Positions 1 to 10,900 of a DNA stretch of 64,000 nucleotides are shown piece by piece. The stretch covers positions 77,501-141,500 of the forward strand of contig WBZZ01004627.1 in NCBI GenBank assembly GCA_019918135.1. Direction: 5' to 3'. Below the pieces are notes generated by a model. It was given only the letters and a program-made list of their open reading frames with translations, did no database searches and was not told where the DNA came from. This DNA is from Paulinella micropora (taxonomy: Eukaryota; Cercozoa; Imbricatea; Euglyphida; Paulinellidae). How positions within the stretch are numbered: position 1 is the first letter of the stretch; the number at the start of each line of letters is the position of its first letter. Position numbers and translations under genes: made by a program.

Positions 1-490
1 GCACTTGTGGTAGTACAATTATTTTTCTTCGTATGTAGAGGAAATTCTCCGGGTTTTGCGGTGGGGACAAAGAAGCAGCCAGTGGCACCCCCCACCCGAC
101 CGCCATACTGGACGAAGGCCTGGGGGGGGCTGCACAATGTTCGGGCGCGGGGAGGGAGAGGGGAGAAGGGAGAGGGGAGAAGGGAGAAGGGAGAGGGGAG
201 AACAAAAAGGCAGCGCCCATATCCGGCCAAACGAGTATATCTACCCGACCAGGAAAGTCTGGCCACTCGTGCCACCCGGCCGGAAAAGCCCTGCCACTCG
301 TGCCACCCGGCCGGAAAAGCCCGGCCACTCGTGCCACCCGGCCGGAAAAGCCCGACCACTCGTGCCACCCGGCCGGAAAAGCCCGACCACTCGTGCCACC
401 CGGCCGGAAAAGCCCGACCACTCGTGCCACCCGGCCGGAAAAGACTGGCCACTTGTGCCACCCGACTGGAAAAGACCGGCCTTGCCTGCC
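1..490 (+). repeat. Composite interspersed repeat, copy A
   Basis: First of three copies of a composite repeat (others near 4500-5251, inverted, and 5456-6140). The order is an A/T-richer lead with a run like attatttttcttcg, then GTGGCACCCCC, GGGGGGCTGCACAATGTT, a purine tract of GGGAGA/GGGAAG units (about 150-210), and a 31-bp tandem array. The copy starts before the window. Apparent reading frames across it on both strands follow the repeat period and are not credible genes. Confidence 0.8.
258..480 (+). repeat. 31-bp tandem array A
   Basis: About seven head-to-tail copies with core GTGCCACCCGGCCGGAAAAG repeat every 31 bp (for example at 300 and 331). The first copies are nearly identical and the last two degenerate. 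There are no unique spacers, so this is a minisatellite and not a CRISPR. Confidence 0.9.
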
Positions 491-704
491 ATCCCGACCT
501 GCAGAGAGTGCCTGACGCCCACCCGCGCCAGCGGTGCCAGCGGCCCCGTCGCCCCCTGACATTCTTCCTCTGCCGGCCGACCCCGCTAGAGCCTCGTCGT
601 CCGTCTCGTGCCAGAGTAGGTTTTCTTTTACTGACAGCCGCCGCCTGGGCACGCCGCCCGGGCACGCCAGTGCTAGGCTGGAAAACTCCCTGCCGTCCGG
701 CCCA

Positions 705-1976
705 CTAACGGCCACACTGCGTAAAATACAAGAGTACGGGCTGGTAAGGCTGCCACTCGTCGGCCCCGTCGGCCCCGTCGGCCCCATCGGTCCCGTCGGG
801 CTCGCCGGCCTCCCCGCCGCCGGCCAGCTCCCTGGCCGCGTGGAACATGGCGACCACATACTGTACGTGCGGGTCCGAGCGCCCCGCCCCGGCCCGTGCC
901 CTGGCTAGCCACTGCAACGTAGCCGGGGGATGGAAGTAGAGCGCGCTGGTCGAGAGGAAGACGCCGTTGCGTTGTCGCTTGCGGCACTCGGCCCGGAGCT
1001 CCGTGCTACTCGGCACGTACGCTAGCAGCACACACAGCTCCTGTCGGCCGTTGTCACACGAATACAGCAGCACGTTGTCCTCCCCCGCGGGCCGCTCCTC
1101 CGCATACTGGACCAGGTGCCCGAGGTTGGTGAGCGCGCGCAGGGTCTGCGCAAAGTCGTAGTACACATCCAGGCGGGGGTGGAAGAGCACCTCCCCCCGC
1201 GCGTCGTACCAGAGCCACCAGTTTTGGCTGCAGGACACGACCCGCTGCAGGCTGGTCTGCCGGCGCATGGCCCAGCGGTTCTGCCCCCCCGTGCCACCGG
1301 CGGGCTGGCCCACCAGGGGGTCCAGCGGCGCGAGCCCGTGCTCGGCCCACACCCTAGCCTGCTCCCGGAGGCCGAAGGTGCCCAGGTTGTTGTACACGCC
1401 GCACAGCCGGCACCGGCAGTTGGAGGCCAGGGGTTCCGACACGATGGCCAACAGGCGCCTCGCCCCCGGCTCTGGCTCCGGTTCCAGTGCTTCGGGCGCC
1501 GCCCCGCCTCCCCCGGCCCGCCGCCAGCGCTCGTGGCACCCTAGCGCCTCGCAGAGTGGTGCCAGGCGGGCTCGCCACGCGGGGCGCCGGCACAGCTCCT
1601 CCAGGCGCGCTGCCTCCCAGAGCGTGGCGGGCGTCTGGACCCCGAGGTCTAGCCGGGCCATGACGCGTACCCCGAGCCGGAGCAGCGCCGCCCTTTCCTC
1701 GTCCCGGTCGGCCGCCCAGTACAGCACGAGCCGTCGCTCCGAGAAGCGGTGCGCAATGGTGCAGCCCCAGCAGTGGCAGCGCCACTGCCGCGGCTCGCAC
1801 TGGTGCAGCCCCCGCAGGCGGCAGGACCAGCACGCGCAGTCCTCCCGTGTGTCGGCCTCGCAGACGCCACGCAAACCCACGGTCGCTCCCCACGTCCCGG
1901 CCGCGAACACGTACCGGTGCGCCAGCGATGACAGGAGCAGCCGGCAGACCTCCGGGGGCACGGCGAGGTGGGGCAC
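705..1976 (-). CDS. Unknown Cys/Trp-rich protein (423 aa)
   Basis: I do not recognise this family. The frame is open for 423 codons from ATG 1976. The N-terminus (PPEVCRLLLSSLAHRY) is helical and loosely F-box-like, which is a weak resemblance. Residues 45-75 hold a dense Cys/His cluster (CWSC, CHCWGC) that could bind zinc, and a second cluster (CRCRLCG) lies near residue 190. The C-terminal third has a GADGADGADGA tract encoded by GTCGGCCCC repeats. No signal peptide or membrane segment is evident. It points away from kinase 1 and lies just inside repeat copy A. Confidence 0.6.
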   Translation of the reverse strand: MPHLAVPPEVCRLLLSSLAHRYVFAAGTWGATVGLRGVCEADTREDCACWSCRLRGLHQCEPRQWRCHCWGCTIAHRFSERRLVLYWAADRDEERAALLRLGVRVMARLDLGVQTPATLWEAARLEELCRRPAWRARLAPLCEALGCHERWRRAGGGGAAPEALEPEPEPGARRLLAIVSEPLASNCRCRLCGVYNNLGTFGLREQARVWAEHGLAPLDPLVGQPAGGTGGQNRWAMRRQTSLQRVVSCSQNWWLWYDARGEVLFHPRLDVYYDFAQTLRALTNLGHLVQYAEERPAGEDNVLLYSCDNGRQELCVLLAYVPSSTELRAECRKRQRNGVFLSTSALYFHPPATLQWLARARAGAGRSDPHVQYVVAMFHAARELAGGGEAGEPDGTDGADGADGADEWQPYQPVLLYFTQCGR

Positions 1977-2491
1977 GCCGACCGAGCAGGGCGGGTCGCA
2001 CGCGGCCGGGAGGCCGTAGCGGCCGTGGACAGACCCCGGGGCCTGCTAGGCCTGGTGCAGGCGCGCTCGAGCCACGTCCAGCGCTTGGACCAGCAGGGGG
2101 CCGTGGGGGCCGTGGGGATCCAGCAGGCCCCCGGGAGCCTGGTCCGGCGGCGGACCCGCCAGCGCGTCGTCCGGGGGCGGGGGTGGTGGTGGTAGCGGCT
2201 GCATCTAGGCTTGTCGGTCGAATTCCGCCGCGGCTAAGTTTTGTAAGCGTGCCGCGCTGTCTGTCTGGGCGGGGGGGGGGGGGGCACGCGCTCTGCCTGC
2301 TCTCCCCCCCCCCCCCCGCGCGCGCACGGACGCGTGTTCGGGACCGGGCGCGCGCCGCGCCGGCGGCAGCGGCGGGGGGGGCGCGGCGGGACCGGAGTGG
2401 CTACGCTGGTCAGTGACGAATGGTTTTTTATTGTCCACGGGGGGGAAGACCGGCGCCCCCCCACTTCCCCCCCCTCGTGGTAGCACGGTGG
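1977..2491. other. Intergenic region with G-run/C-run spacer
   Basis: No convincing gene. A run of about 14 G (near 2266-2284) is followed about 25 nt later by about 15 C (near 2306-2318). These could pair as a large hairpin or represent homopolymer-rich regulatory spacer. The minus-strand poly(A) signal of kinase 1 lies at its right end. Confidence 0.5.
2427..2432 (-). terminator. AATAAA poly(A) signal of kinase 1
   Basis: TTTATT on the plus strand reads AATAAA on the minus strand about 60 nt beyond the kinase 1 stop, the expected place for a polyadenylation signal. Confidence 0.6.
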
Positions 2492-3805
2492 TCAGGCCTC
2501 GACCGGGCGGTCGGGGGGGCCTTCCGCCGAACGCGCCCGCTTCCTTTCCGGCCCCCGGGCCGGGCCGCGCTGTGCCGGCACCCGGAACCTGGCCTGCACC
2601 AACGGCCCCAAAAACTCGAGGCAAATGCGCAGCCAGCCGCCGCAACACCGGCTAGCAATCTCCTGGATCGCGCCATAGCAATCCAGGCGCTGTTGGTGCA
2701 GCAGCTGCAAACAGCGCTTGGCCGCAAACAGAAAAATGTCCACCACGGGGTGCCCCTCCGCCAGCGCCGCCTCCGGGCTGCCGCCGGCGGTGAGCGGGCG
2801 CCAGAAGGCTGCCGTGCGCGGCTCGGGCAGTCCGTTGCTGCGCAGGCAGTTCCGCAGCCACGCGACCGTGAGCGGCCGGCCCAAGGTCGCGTGGCCCGGT
2901 GCCCCCGCGCGTTGCAGGTGCTTGGCCAGCAAACACAGGTACGCGTCCCAGTCCTCTACTAGGGCGTCCACCGCGTACAGAGTCCAATAGCGCCAGCCAC
3001 CGCGGGGCAGGATGGCACACTGCAGCAGGTCCCAGGCCGTGTGGAAACGCGCGGCGGCCCTCGCGCCCTGCCAGCCCGGCAGGTGCCACAGCGCCAGGGG
3101 GGCGTCGCCGCGGCAGGCGCTAAGAAAGTACAAGAGGGCCGCGTCCGACGCCGCCTCGCCCGGGTCACGGAGGAAATACATGGTCCCCTCATCGAGGTCC
3201 GTCAGTGCCAGCCGCTCTGGCCCCCCCTCCTCCCCACCGAGCTTCAGCAGCACGTTGGCAGGCTTGGCATCAAAGGGGAAACACCCCCCTTTCACGACCA
3301 CCTGCTTGAGCAACCGGGCGACGGGCTCCACCAAGTCAGTGGCCAGGCGGGGCACCGAGCCGGGCAGCGGGTACTTGCTGAGGTCCAGGTCGAAGGCCTC
3401 CAGGTGCACCAGGACCAGGCAGTGGGTCACGGCGCGCTGCTCGCCGTCCGCGCGCTGGCTCTCGCGGCAATCACAACCGCGCAGGCCCAGCAGGCGCTCG
3501 AGGGCCGCGACCAGGGCCCCCGTCCGCGGCACGCGCCGGCGCAGCCACTTGTGGGCGGTGGGGCCGTGCAGGACCTGGATCTCATACACGGCCGGCCCCA
3601 CCCCGAGCCGTTGTAGCCGCGCGTAGCCCGCTTCCTCTTCCCGGGAACAATCCTTCACTAGCTTCAGGGCGCGCTTCCCCCACTTGAACACCGAGCCGTA
3701 CGTGCCTTGGCCTAGCAAGCGCAGGTCGGCTAAGAGGTCCAGCGTGGCTTGGGTCCCGACCGGCCCCGTGTAGGCCACCGGGAGCTTGGGCTGGCCCGAC
3801 AGCAT
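2492..3805 (-). CDS. Divergent protein-kinase-like protein 1 (437 aa)
   Basis: The kinase fold signature is visible in order: a glycine-rich loop LGQGTYGSVF (residues 31-40), the ATP lysine in RALKLV (K48), a helix-C-like acidic region (EEEAGYARLQRLGVG), a catalytic-loop equivalent FPFDAKPANVLLKL (D179, K181, N184) and, in place of DFG, TDLDEGT (about 202-208). HRD is absent. It is clearly paralogous over its whole length to 46342-47730, with shared blocks LPGWQG, ILPRGGW and YAVDAL. It is presumably a serine/threonine kinase or pseudokinase. The metal-binding DFG-to-DLD change leaves activity uncertain. Start is ATG 3805, with repeat-rich DNA upstream. Confidence 0.82.
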   Translation of the reverse strand: MLSGQPKLPVAYTGPVGTQATLDLLADLRLLGQGTYGSVFKWGKRALKLVKDCSREEEAGYARLQRLGVGPAVYEIQVLHGPTAHKWLRRRVPRTGALVAALERLLGLRGCDCRESQRADGEQRAVTHCLVLVHLEAFDLDLSKYPLPGSVPRLATDLVEPVARLLKQVVVKGGCFPFDAKPANVLLKLGGEEGGPERLALTDLDEGTMYFLRDPGEAASDAALLYFLSACRGDAPLALWHLPGWQGARAAARFHTAWDLLQCAILPRGGWRYWTLYAVDALVEDWDAYLCLLAKHLQRAGAPGHATLGRPLTVAWLRNCLRSNGLPEPRTAAFWRPLTAGGSPEAALAEGHPVVDIFLFAAKRCLQLLHQQRLDCYGAIQEIASRCCGGWLRICLEFLGPLVQARFRVPAQRGPARGPERKRARSAEGPPDRPVEA

Positions 3806-4499
3806 CCGCAGGTAAAGTGGGACGGCGGGGCACTCGGGTCCACGGTTGTGGAGGGATGGCTTTTAGGTCCCTGCGCGCGCCGACCGCCTCCGCCCGGGGG
3901 AGGAGCGTGCGGGGAGGGGGCGCGGAGGTGGGAAGCACACAGGGTGCCCAGGAGGGGGCGGAGACGGGGGGCGAGACCACGGGTTAAGGGGGGGGGGGAG
4001 GTGCCGCCAGGCGCTGGGCACCGGGCGGCCCGACGGAATCGGTCCTCCCCCCCCCGCCCGCTAGCCATCCCCCGGGGGGGTTGGCCCCCGTGCCGCCGGA
4101 CGTCTGGCGGCGTAGCGCCTGGCGCCCGAGCCAGCGGCCCGAGCCAGCGGCCCGACGGAATCGGTCCTCCCCCCCGCCCGCTAGCCACCCCCCGGGGGGG
4201 TTGGCCCTCGTGCCGCCGGACGTCTGGCGGCGTGCCGTGGGTCGTCCGTGCCGCCGGACGGCGTGCCGTGGGTCGTCCCTGCCGCCGGACGGCGTGCCGC
4301 CGGACGACGTGCCGTGTGTCGTCGAGTGGGGATGAAAAGGGGGTCGGCGGTGAGGTGGGAGGCTCGCGGACCCGCCAGGTGGCGGCTGGCCTGCCCCCTC
4401 TGCTTGTTGCCAGGAAGCTCGGCCTCACACACGGCCGCCTGGGAAGCGTGCACCTCTTGAACCGGTTACCAGCGACCCAAGGCAGGCTTCTGGCTGGTC
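3806..4499. repeat. Tandem duplications upstream of kinase 1
   Basis: No gene is supported. A block containing GACGGAATCGGTCCTCCCCC, GCCCGCTAGCCA and GTGCCGCCGGACGTCTGGCG occurs twice (about 4025-4115 and 4150-4235). It is followed to about 4325 by short repeats of GCCGCCGGACGGCGTGCCGT. Long open frames on both strands here reflect G+C content and repetition. Confidence 0.7.
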
Positions 4500-5251
4500 G
4501 AGCAGCACGAACGGCTGGGCCTGGCTGGCCGGGTGGCACAGCAGGACGGGGTTGGCTGGCCGGGTGGCACAGCAGGACCAGGTTGGCTGGCCGGGTGGCA
4601 CAGCAGGACCTGGTTCTCTGGCTGGGTGGCACAGCAGGACCAGGCTGGCTGGCCGGGTGGCACAACAGGACCAGGTTGGCTGGCCGGGTGGCACAGCAGG
4701 ACCAGGTTGGCTGGCCGGGTGGCACAGCAGGACCTGGTTCTCTGGCTGGGTGGCACAGCAGGACCGGGTTGGCTGGCCGGGTGGCACAGCAGGACCTGGT
4801 TCTCTGGCTGGGTGGCACAGCAGGACCAGGCTGGCTGGCCGGGTGGCACAACAGGACCAGGTTGGCTGGCCGGGTGGCACAGCAGGACCAGGTTGGCTGG
4901 CCGGGTGGCACAGCAGGACCTGGTTCTCTGGCCGGGTGGCACAGCAGGACCGGGTTGGCTGGCCCGGTGGCTGTATTCGTCTGGCCGGATACCCCCGCTT
5001 CCTTTTTTTCCTCCCTTCTCCCTTCCCCCCTCTCCCCTCTCCCTTCCCTTCTCCCTTCTCCCTTCTCCCTCCCCGTTGCCAAACATTGTGCAGCCCCCTC
5101 ACCCGGTTTCTTGTGCTGGACACGGCTCCGGTGCCACCGGTTGCTTTTTCCTTTACAGGCCGCAAAACCAGGCAAACTTTTCTACCCTACAAGAAAAAAA
5201 ATCTGTGGCCCATAAGTCTGCTGGTAGCAGGAATCGCACTTGTGGGTCCAG
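4500..5251 (-). repeat. Composite interspersed repeat, copy B (inverted)
   Basis: Reverse-orientation copy of the composite repeat. A 31-bp array (about 4520-4970, core GGCTGGCCGGGTGGCACAGC, roughly 14 units) is followed by a pyrimidine tract (4995-5080), AACATTGTGCAGCCCCC and an A/T-rich segment. It ends in the 21-bp arm at 5231-5251 that is perfectly inverted at 5456-5476. Array units alternate between two subtypes (GGACCAGG and GGACCTGGTTCTCT), which suggests higher-order duplication. Confidence 0.85.
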
Positions 5252-5455
5252 ACTTGCCCTGACCTGACCGGTCGGGGTGCACACCTAGGTACATATTGGC
5301 ATCGGAGCACGTCCTGCCTATCGACAACAAATAACTAAATTTATGTTTATTTCTTTTGTCCGTTTATAGCGGTGTTTATTCCTGTCTACTAGGATGGGCC
5401 GGCCGTTCTCGGTGGTGCCGGACTATACCCCTCCGGGGTGGCACTTTAGGGCGGC
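5252..5455. other. Spacer between inverted repeat copies B and C
   Basis: About 204 bp lie between the arms and hold no gene. The middle is A/T-rich (about 5325-5385), in contrast to its surroundings. Its position at the centre of a large inverted repeat makes it a candidate cruciform, foldback-element core or replication site. No specific motif proves any of these. Confidence 0.4.
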
Positions 5456-6140
5456 CTGGACCCACAAGTGCGATTCTCTCAAGCGGGACGGTTCTGGGTC
5501 ACAGGATTTAATTTTTTCCGGTAAGTACGAAAATTTGCCTGCTCCTGTGGTGAGGGAAAAAAACCACTGGTGGCACCCCCTACCTGACTCGGGTTGGGTA
5601 AAAAAGCCGGGTGGGGGGGCTGCACAATGTTTGGCAACGGGGAGGGAGAAGGGAGAAGGGAGAAGGGAAGGGAGAGGGGAGAGGGGGGAAGGGAGAAGGG
5701 AGGAGAAAGAGGCAGCGGGTGTATCCGGCCAAACGAACATAGCCACCCGACCGGAAAAGTCAGGCCCTGTATGCCACCTGGTCGGAAAAGCCAGGCCCTG
5801 TATGCCACCTGGTCGGAAAAGCCAGGCCCTGTATGCCACCTGGTCGGAAAAGCCAGGCACTGTATGCCACCTGACCGGAAAAGTCAGGCCCTGTATGCCA
5901 CCTGGCCGGAAAAGTCAGGCCCTGTATGCCACCTGGTCGGAAAAGTCAGGCCCCGTAGGCCACCTGGCGGGAAAAGCTAGGCCCCCGTATGCCACCCGAC
6001 AGGAAAAGCCCGGCCCCGTAGGCCACCTGGCCGGAAAAGCCAGGCCCCCGTATGCCACCCAACAGGAAAAGCCCGGCCCCGTAGGCCACCTGGCTGGGAA
6101 AGCCAGGCCCCGTATGCCACCCGACCGAAAAGGGGGGGGG
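5456..6140 (+). repeat. Composite interspersed repeat, copy C
   Basis: It starts with the arm at 5456-5476, the exact reverse complement of 5231-5251. An A/T-rich lead, GGGGGGCTGCACAATGTTTG, a purine tract (5637-5712) and a 31-bp array (about 5750-6130) follow. The core is TATGCCACCTGGTCGGAAAAG, and later units change to GTAGGCCACCTGGC. The period and core match array A. Confidence 0.85.
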
Positions 6141-6479
6141 AGTCCACGCTACTCGAGCCCGGCCGACGGGGTCCTTCCGGGCCACCCGGCCTGCGAGCTC
6201 TCGTCCGGCGGCTCGGCGAACCAAGATCCAGACCCTGGGGGTGGGCGTGCGGTCCCAGTTGGCTAGCCAGCCGAAGAAAGAAGTGTAGCCTCGCGGGTGG
6301 AAGACTGTTGGCTGCTAGCCCCACCCCTCTGGGCGGCTCTGGTGCCCGGCGCTAGCTCTCGGGCTGTTCTTTTTACTCATGACGACGCAGGGCTTGTTTG
6401 AGCTGAGCCAGCCAGCCAGCCGTGGAGGGCGTGTCTGTCGGCCGGCGCTAGCTACCCGCTCCCCCGGTGCAGCGCCGGC
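6141..6479. other. Intergenic region, no gene seen
   Basis: This is the region downstream of the minus-strand glycoprotein gene at 6480-7607. It has no supported frame, poly(A) signal or strong hairpin. Confidence 0.4.
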
Positions 6480-7607
6480 CTAGTCTGGCTGGCTGGCTAG
6501 CCACCAGGCGGCGGCCGCCTGGGTGGCCAGCGCGAGCCACGGGAGCGCCCCAGCCGCGCGTCGGGCGGAGCTGGCCTCCTCGCCACGGGGCGCGGTCGCG
6601 CTCGGGCCGGAGCTGGCGGCGGGGCTGGGGCTGGCCGCGGGGCTGGGCGGAGGCACGCACACCGCCAAAGCAGACTGGCGCGCCGGCCCGGCCGACCAGG
6701 CGGCCGCCAGCGTCAGGTCGGAGTACAGGCTCACCCGGGCATTGTGCACGAGCAACAGGACCTCGTCGTCCGCCGCCGACAGGCACAGGTGCCGGGCCGT
6801 GGCCGTGAGCTGTGAAGCGTTGGCGCCCTTGGCGAGCAGGGAGCAGCCCCCGCCGCCGCGGCAGTGCCAGACCTCCGCCGTAAACTGTGAGTCCCCTGGC
6901 TCGACGCCGCGCAGCGCGTAAGTCACGTCCTTACCCCACGGAAGCGGCGCCCGCAGGCCCGCGCGCGCGAGCTCGGGGACCGCCAGGCTGTAGTTCTGGC
7001 CCGGCCGCAGCTGCGGCCAGTCGGCGGGCGCGGATGTGACCCCCAATGATGGCCCGGGCAGGACGGGAGACCGTGACGGGGAACTGCTAGTTAGCTCTGA
7101 GGCCTGGGCTGCTAGAGGCCAAGGTAGTAGCAGGCCTGGGCACGCTTCGGTTGTGACATAGGGCAGCGTTATGAACGTCGTGACCCGGGCCAGGCCCGCT
7201 GGCGCCACGGTGGTGGCGGTGAAGGTCACGTTGTAGGTCCCCAGCAGATCGTCGGTCGAGTTACAGTCGTGGCCAAACCACACAGAGCCGTGCTGTTCGC
7301 GGGTGAGCACTCTGGTCTCTGTGCGCCAGCTTCCGTCGTTAGCCCAGGCTGTGGTGTGCATCGCCTGCTGCGAACGGACGATCAGCGAGTCGCCGGTTCG
7401 GTACGTCAGGGAATGTAGGTACAAGGCATAGGAATACAGCGCACGCACCTGGTAGCAGAGTGTGTCTCCCAGCGCGAGGTCTTCCGTGTAGTTCAGGCCC
7501 GGCACGACCTCGGGGCAGCTCGCTGAGCCAAGCACGCCGAAGCTTGCTACGAGCCAATACGTTACGAAAAGCCCTGTCCCGGCAAGGTGGTGTTTCGCCG
7601 GACGCAT
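6480..7607 (-). CDS. Secreted or GPI-anchored-type surface glycoprotein (375 aa)
   Basis: The family is unknown, but the topology is readable. A signal peptide (hydrophobic LFVTYWLVASFGVLGSA, residues 13-29) precedes an ectodomain with several N-glycosylation sequons (NYT, NST, NVT, NYS, NAS) and spaced cysteines. A Ser/Pro-rich linker (SSSPSRSPVLPGPS) splits it, a Pro/Ser/Ala-rich stalk follows, and a C-terminal hydrophobic stretch (LPWLALATQAAAAWWLA) ends almost at the last residue. That tail suits a GPI-type or tail anchor. It diverges from the giant EGF protein at 7942 and shares the 330-bp promoter region with it. Confidence 0.72.
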   Translation of the reverse strand: MRPAKHHLAGTGLFVTYWLVASFGVLGSASCPEVVPGLNYTEDLALGDTLCYQVRALYSYALYLHSLTYRTGDSLIVRSQQAMHTTAWANDGSWRTETRVLTREQHGSVWFGHDCNSTDDLLGTYNVTFTATTVAPAGLARVTTFITLPYVTTEACPGLLLPWPLAAQASELTSSSPSRSPVLPGPSLGVTSAPADWPQLRPGQNYSLAVPELARAGLRAPLPWGKDVTYALRGVEPGDSQFTAEVWHCRGGGGCSLLAKGANASQLTATARHLCLSAADDEVLLLVHNARVSLYSDLTLAAAWSAGPARQSALAVCVPPPSPAASPSPAASSGPSATAPRGEEASSARRAAGALPWLALATQAAAAWWLASQPD

Positions 7608-7941
7608 GGAAGGCCCCTTGCGTTCGTTGCTCTTTGTGTAGGCGGGCTGCTGGCCGGGAGTGGGAGGTGGGAAGGTACTAGGGAGAATAGCAAAGCTGGG
7701 GCAAGAGGGAGAGAGACACAGAGGGCAGACTCCGCTCCCTCCCGCGCGCAGGTGTTACCTCGCCCTCACGTGCCCTCTGCCGTCCTTCTCTCGGCGCGGG
7801 GGTGTGCTACTACCCTTCTTCCCTTTTCCCTTCTTCACACTTTTGCTTGCTCCGCCAGGCGCACAAGAGAGAAAAAAGGAGTCCCTCGCCTCTTGCTTGG
7901 CTAGGCGCCAACCCCTTCCCCGGAGCCGATCTTCCCCTGTT
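7608..7941. promoter_or_regulatory. Divergent promoter region of two surface-protein genes
   Basis: This region lies between the divergent starts at 7607 (minus) and 7942 (plus). It has pyrimidine-rich stretches (about 7790-7850), but I see no clear TATA box. The plus-strand frame stays open back to 7660, so an upstream start cannot be excluded. A clean signal peptide directly after ATG 7942 favours the later start. Confidence 0.45.
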
Positions 7942-10900
7942 ATGCGTGTTCCTGGGTGGTGGTGGTGGTGGCTAACGGCTCCGGTTCTGGCAAACCTCTC
8001 GGAGCTAGGGGGCATAGGCTCCGTTCCGTTGGTGCTGGACGCGCTGGACCTGGGCACGGGCGTCACCTATCCCTGGCCGGTGCCGCTGGGACGGGCCAGG
8101 CACTGCCGGAGGTGGACCCCCGCGCCCTCGGCCGCAAACCAGAGCATACGCCAGCTGATCTTCTGCAGTGAGAACGCCAGGATCCTGGAAGGCTGCGAGG
8201 CTACCGCCAGCGACGCCGAGACTCACGCGGGCGTCTGTTCTCCGCTGGACCTGTGGGCACTGCAGAGCAAACATGGGCATGCGCTGGGCTGGACGGTGGG
8301 CCCCGCGAACGCGACCCGCTTTGCCAACTGGACGTGGCACCGGAGCCTGGTCGCGTTCGGTCGCAACCAGAGCTACGCCCGGGACGCCCAGCTGGACTCG
8401 CTGTTTACTTCCAGCGTGGGCGACCTGTTGCTCTTTCCCTTGTACGCCCTTGGCGCGTACGTGTGGGAAGGGGGAGAGGCTTTCTCTTGGTCGGTGCTGC
8501 GCTGCTTCTACCAAGAGAGCGGTGGAGGCTCCGGCGGCTGGCGCTACTGCTGCGCTCGGCTCAATAACCAAGAACTGCCAGGAAAGCATTGGGCTTGGGA
8601 AGAGTGTCTGGACCTGCCCCCCCGTTTCACGGGCCTCGTGGACAGCTCGGAGGGAAGCTGTAGCAGCTCGGGGCTGAGCTTCTGCCGGCGAGAATATAGG
8701 TGGGAGCCTAACTCGGGCACCGGGCCGGGGGGCTACGAGCAGACGCCATACCTCTGTGACTTTTACTGCAGGTGGCCCTGCCGCTGCAGCTTGCCCGAGT
8801 CGGCGTGCGCGAGCCCCGCCGACGCCGAGCCGCGCCTGAACTGCACCGACTCGCCGGCGCTGCGCGCCCGGGCGTGTGCGGGGGACCTGCTCAGCGACGC
8901 TGGCACGCCCTGCCGGGCGGGCGAGCTGGCGTTGGCCACCCGGGCGCCGGCCGTGCGCAGCGTGGCCGGCGGCGCCACTGCGCTCGGCTTCTGCCCGCCG
9001 GGCCAGGTCAGCTGCGCCCTGGCACAGTGCCGCTGCTGGGCCGGCGAGACAGGAGAGCCGGGGTGCTGCGCTGCCCACGTCTTTTGTCATGGACACGGGC
9101 GCCTGTGCGAACGTGGGGCCTGGCCCGGGCCGGCGGGCGCGGCGCCGTACCACGAGCCGCCCACCGCGGTGTGCGTCTGCGACCCCGGGTACGTGGGCGA
9201 GCGCTGTGAGGAACGGGTGCCGCCAGGCACGGGCTGCCACCTGTCGGCGCGCGTGCGCGAGCTGCGCGCCAACGTGGCGGACCTGTGGCCCTCGGCCTCG
9301 TCCTCGGCCACCGCCACGCCCAGCCTCACGCCCAGCTTGAGCCGGACGCCGAGCGGCACGCGGACACGCAGCCTAACGCCGAGCGGCACGCGGACACGCA
9401 GCCTGACGCCCAGCGTGAGCCGCTCACCCAGCGGCAGTCGCACGGCGACACGCACTGCCAGCCGTACCTCTTCGCCGAGCGTGACGCCGAGCGAGCGGCC
9501 GGGCCTGCTGCTGCGCAGCGCGGCGCAGGGCTGGTGTCTGCGGCCGCCGGACCTTGTCTGGGCGCTCTGTCCCTTGGAGCTGCCGGCGCAGAAGGCGTGG
9601 GCCGTCAACTGGGCGCTGGGCCGCGTGTGGTACGGGGCGCAGCGGCTGCTGGCGCCGGCGGAGTACTGGCGCCAGTGCCTGGCGTACCAGTACGAGCGCG
9701 AGGCGGCCGACGGGGCGGTGCGGTGCGAGCACGGCTTCGGCACCAACTGGACCAGCGACGGCGCCGTGGCGCCGGACGACCGGCTGCAGTGGCTGCGGGA
9801 CGAGTGCGGCGACGACGTGCTGGCGCCGCGGGGCGCGGCGTCCACGCTCGTGCGGTCGTCCGCCGGCTGGTCGCTGGAGGCGGCCCCGGCTGCGAGCGGC
9901 GGCGCCGCCTGGCACAACTTAGTGTACTCGTGCGGCGGCGGGCGGCGGGCGCTGCGCGAACCGGCGCGGCTGGGCGACGTGGCGCGGGCCGGCGCGACCG
10001 GCTGGGCGGCGCTGGTGCTGGTGGAGGTGCCCCTGGGCGCGAGCGTGTCGGTGTCGCCCACGCCGTCGCTGCGGGACGAGCCCTGGGTGCTGCGCAACAA
10101 CGACGGGCTGTGCTTCTGGCCCCAGCGCCTGCTGTGGCAGCAGCTGCCCCTGTTCGCGGCCTGCCCGCCGCCGCCTGCCACCCGGGCGCAGGAGCTGCAG
10201 CTGGCCGTGCACGTGCACAATGGGCACGTGGAGTGGCCGGCGGCGGGCGCGACCGTGGCCGGCTACCAGCCCCTGCAACTAGCCCTGGCCCTCCGTGCCG
10301 CCGCGGCGCCGTGCGAGCCCCCGGCGGGGGCGGGCTCGAACGCGCAGTGGCAGCCCAACGACTACCGGGACGCGGGGCAGGCCGTGTTCCTCGAGGTCAC
10401 GCCCGGGGGCCACTTCCGCCTCGCGCCGGGTGCATGCGAGTCGCAGCTGCTGCTGGGCCCGGCCGGTTTCCAGGCGCGCTCGCTGTGCGCCGACGGGGGC
10501 TGCCTGCTGACGCCGGCGAGGCCCGGGGAGCCGCCCACGCGCACGCCCAGCCGCACGGCGTCGGGGTCGGCCACGCCCAGCCGCACGGCGTCCGCGTCGC
10601 CCGCGGCGAGCACGAGCGCGACGGCGACGGCGACGCCCACGCCCCCGCGCTCGCCCACGCCCAGCCGGAGCCAGGGGGCCTCCGACAGCGCCAGCGCCTC
10701 GGCCAGCACGAGCGCGTCGCGGTCGGCGTCGGCGTCCCGCCCGGCCAGCTCCTCCACCTCCCGCTCGGCCAGCGTGTCGCCCACGCGCACGGCCGTGTCC
10801 GCCAGCCCATCGCCGCGCGCCCTGCCGCCGGAGCTGCTGGCCGGCCCCGTCAACTTGGTCAGCTCCGCCGCGGACTTCCCGGGCACCGAGGCGCTGGCGT

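Noticed and set aside
3749..5262. Very long open frames of 200-490 codons on both strands across 3.7-5.3 kb
   Set aside because: They follow the 31-bp and other tandem repeats, use low-complexity residues and overlap on opposite strands. No start signal or domain.
258..6130. CRISPR-like regular repeats with 31-bp period
   Set aside because: Units are contiguous with no unique spacers, and no cas-like genes are present. These are minisatellite arrays.
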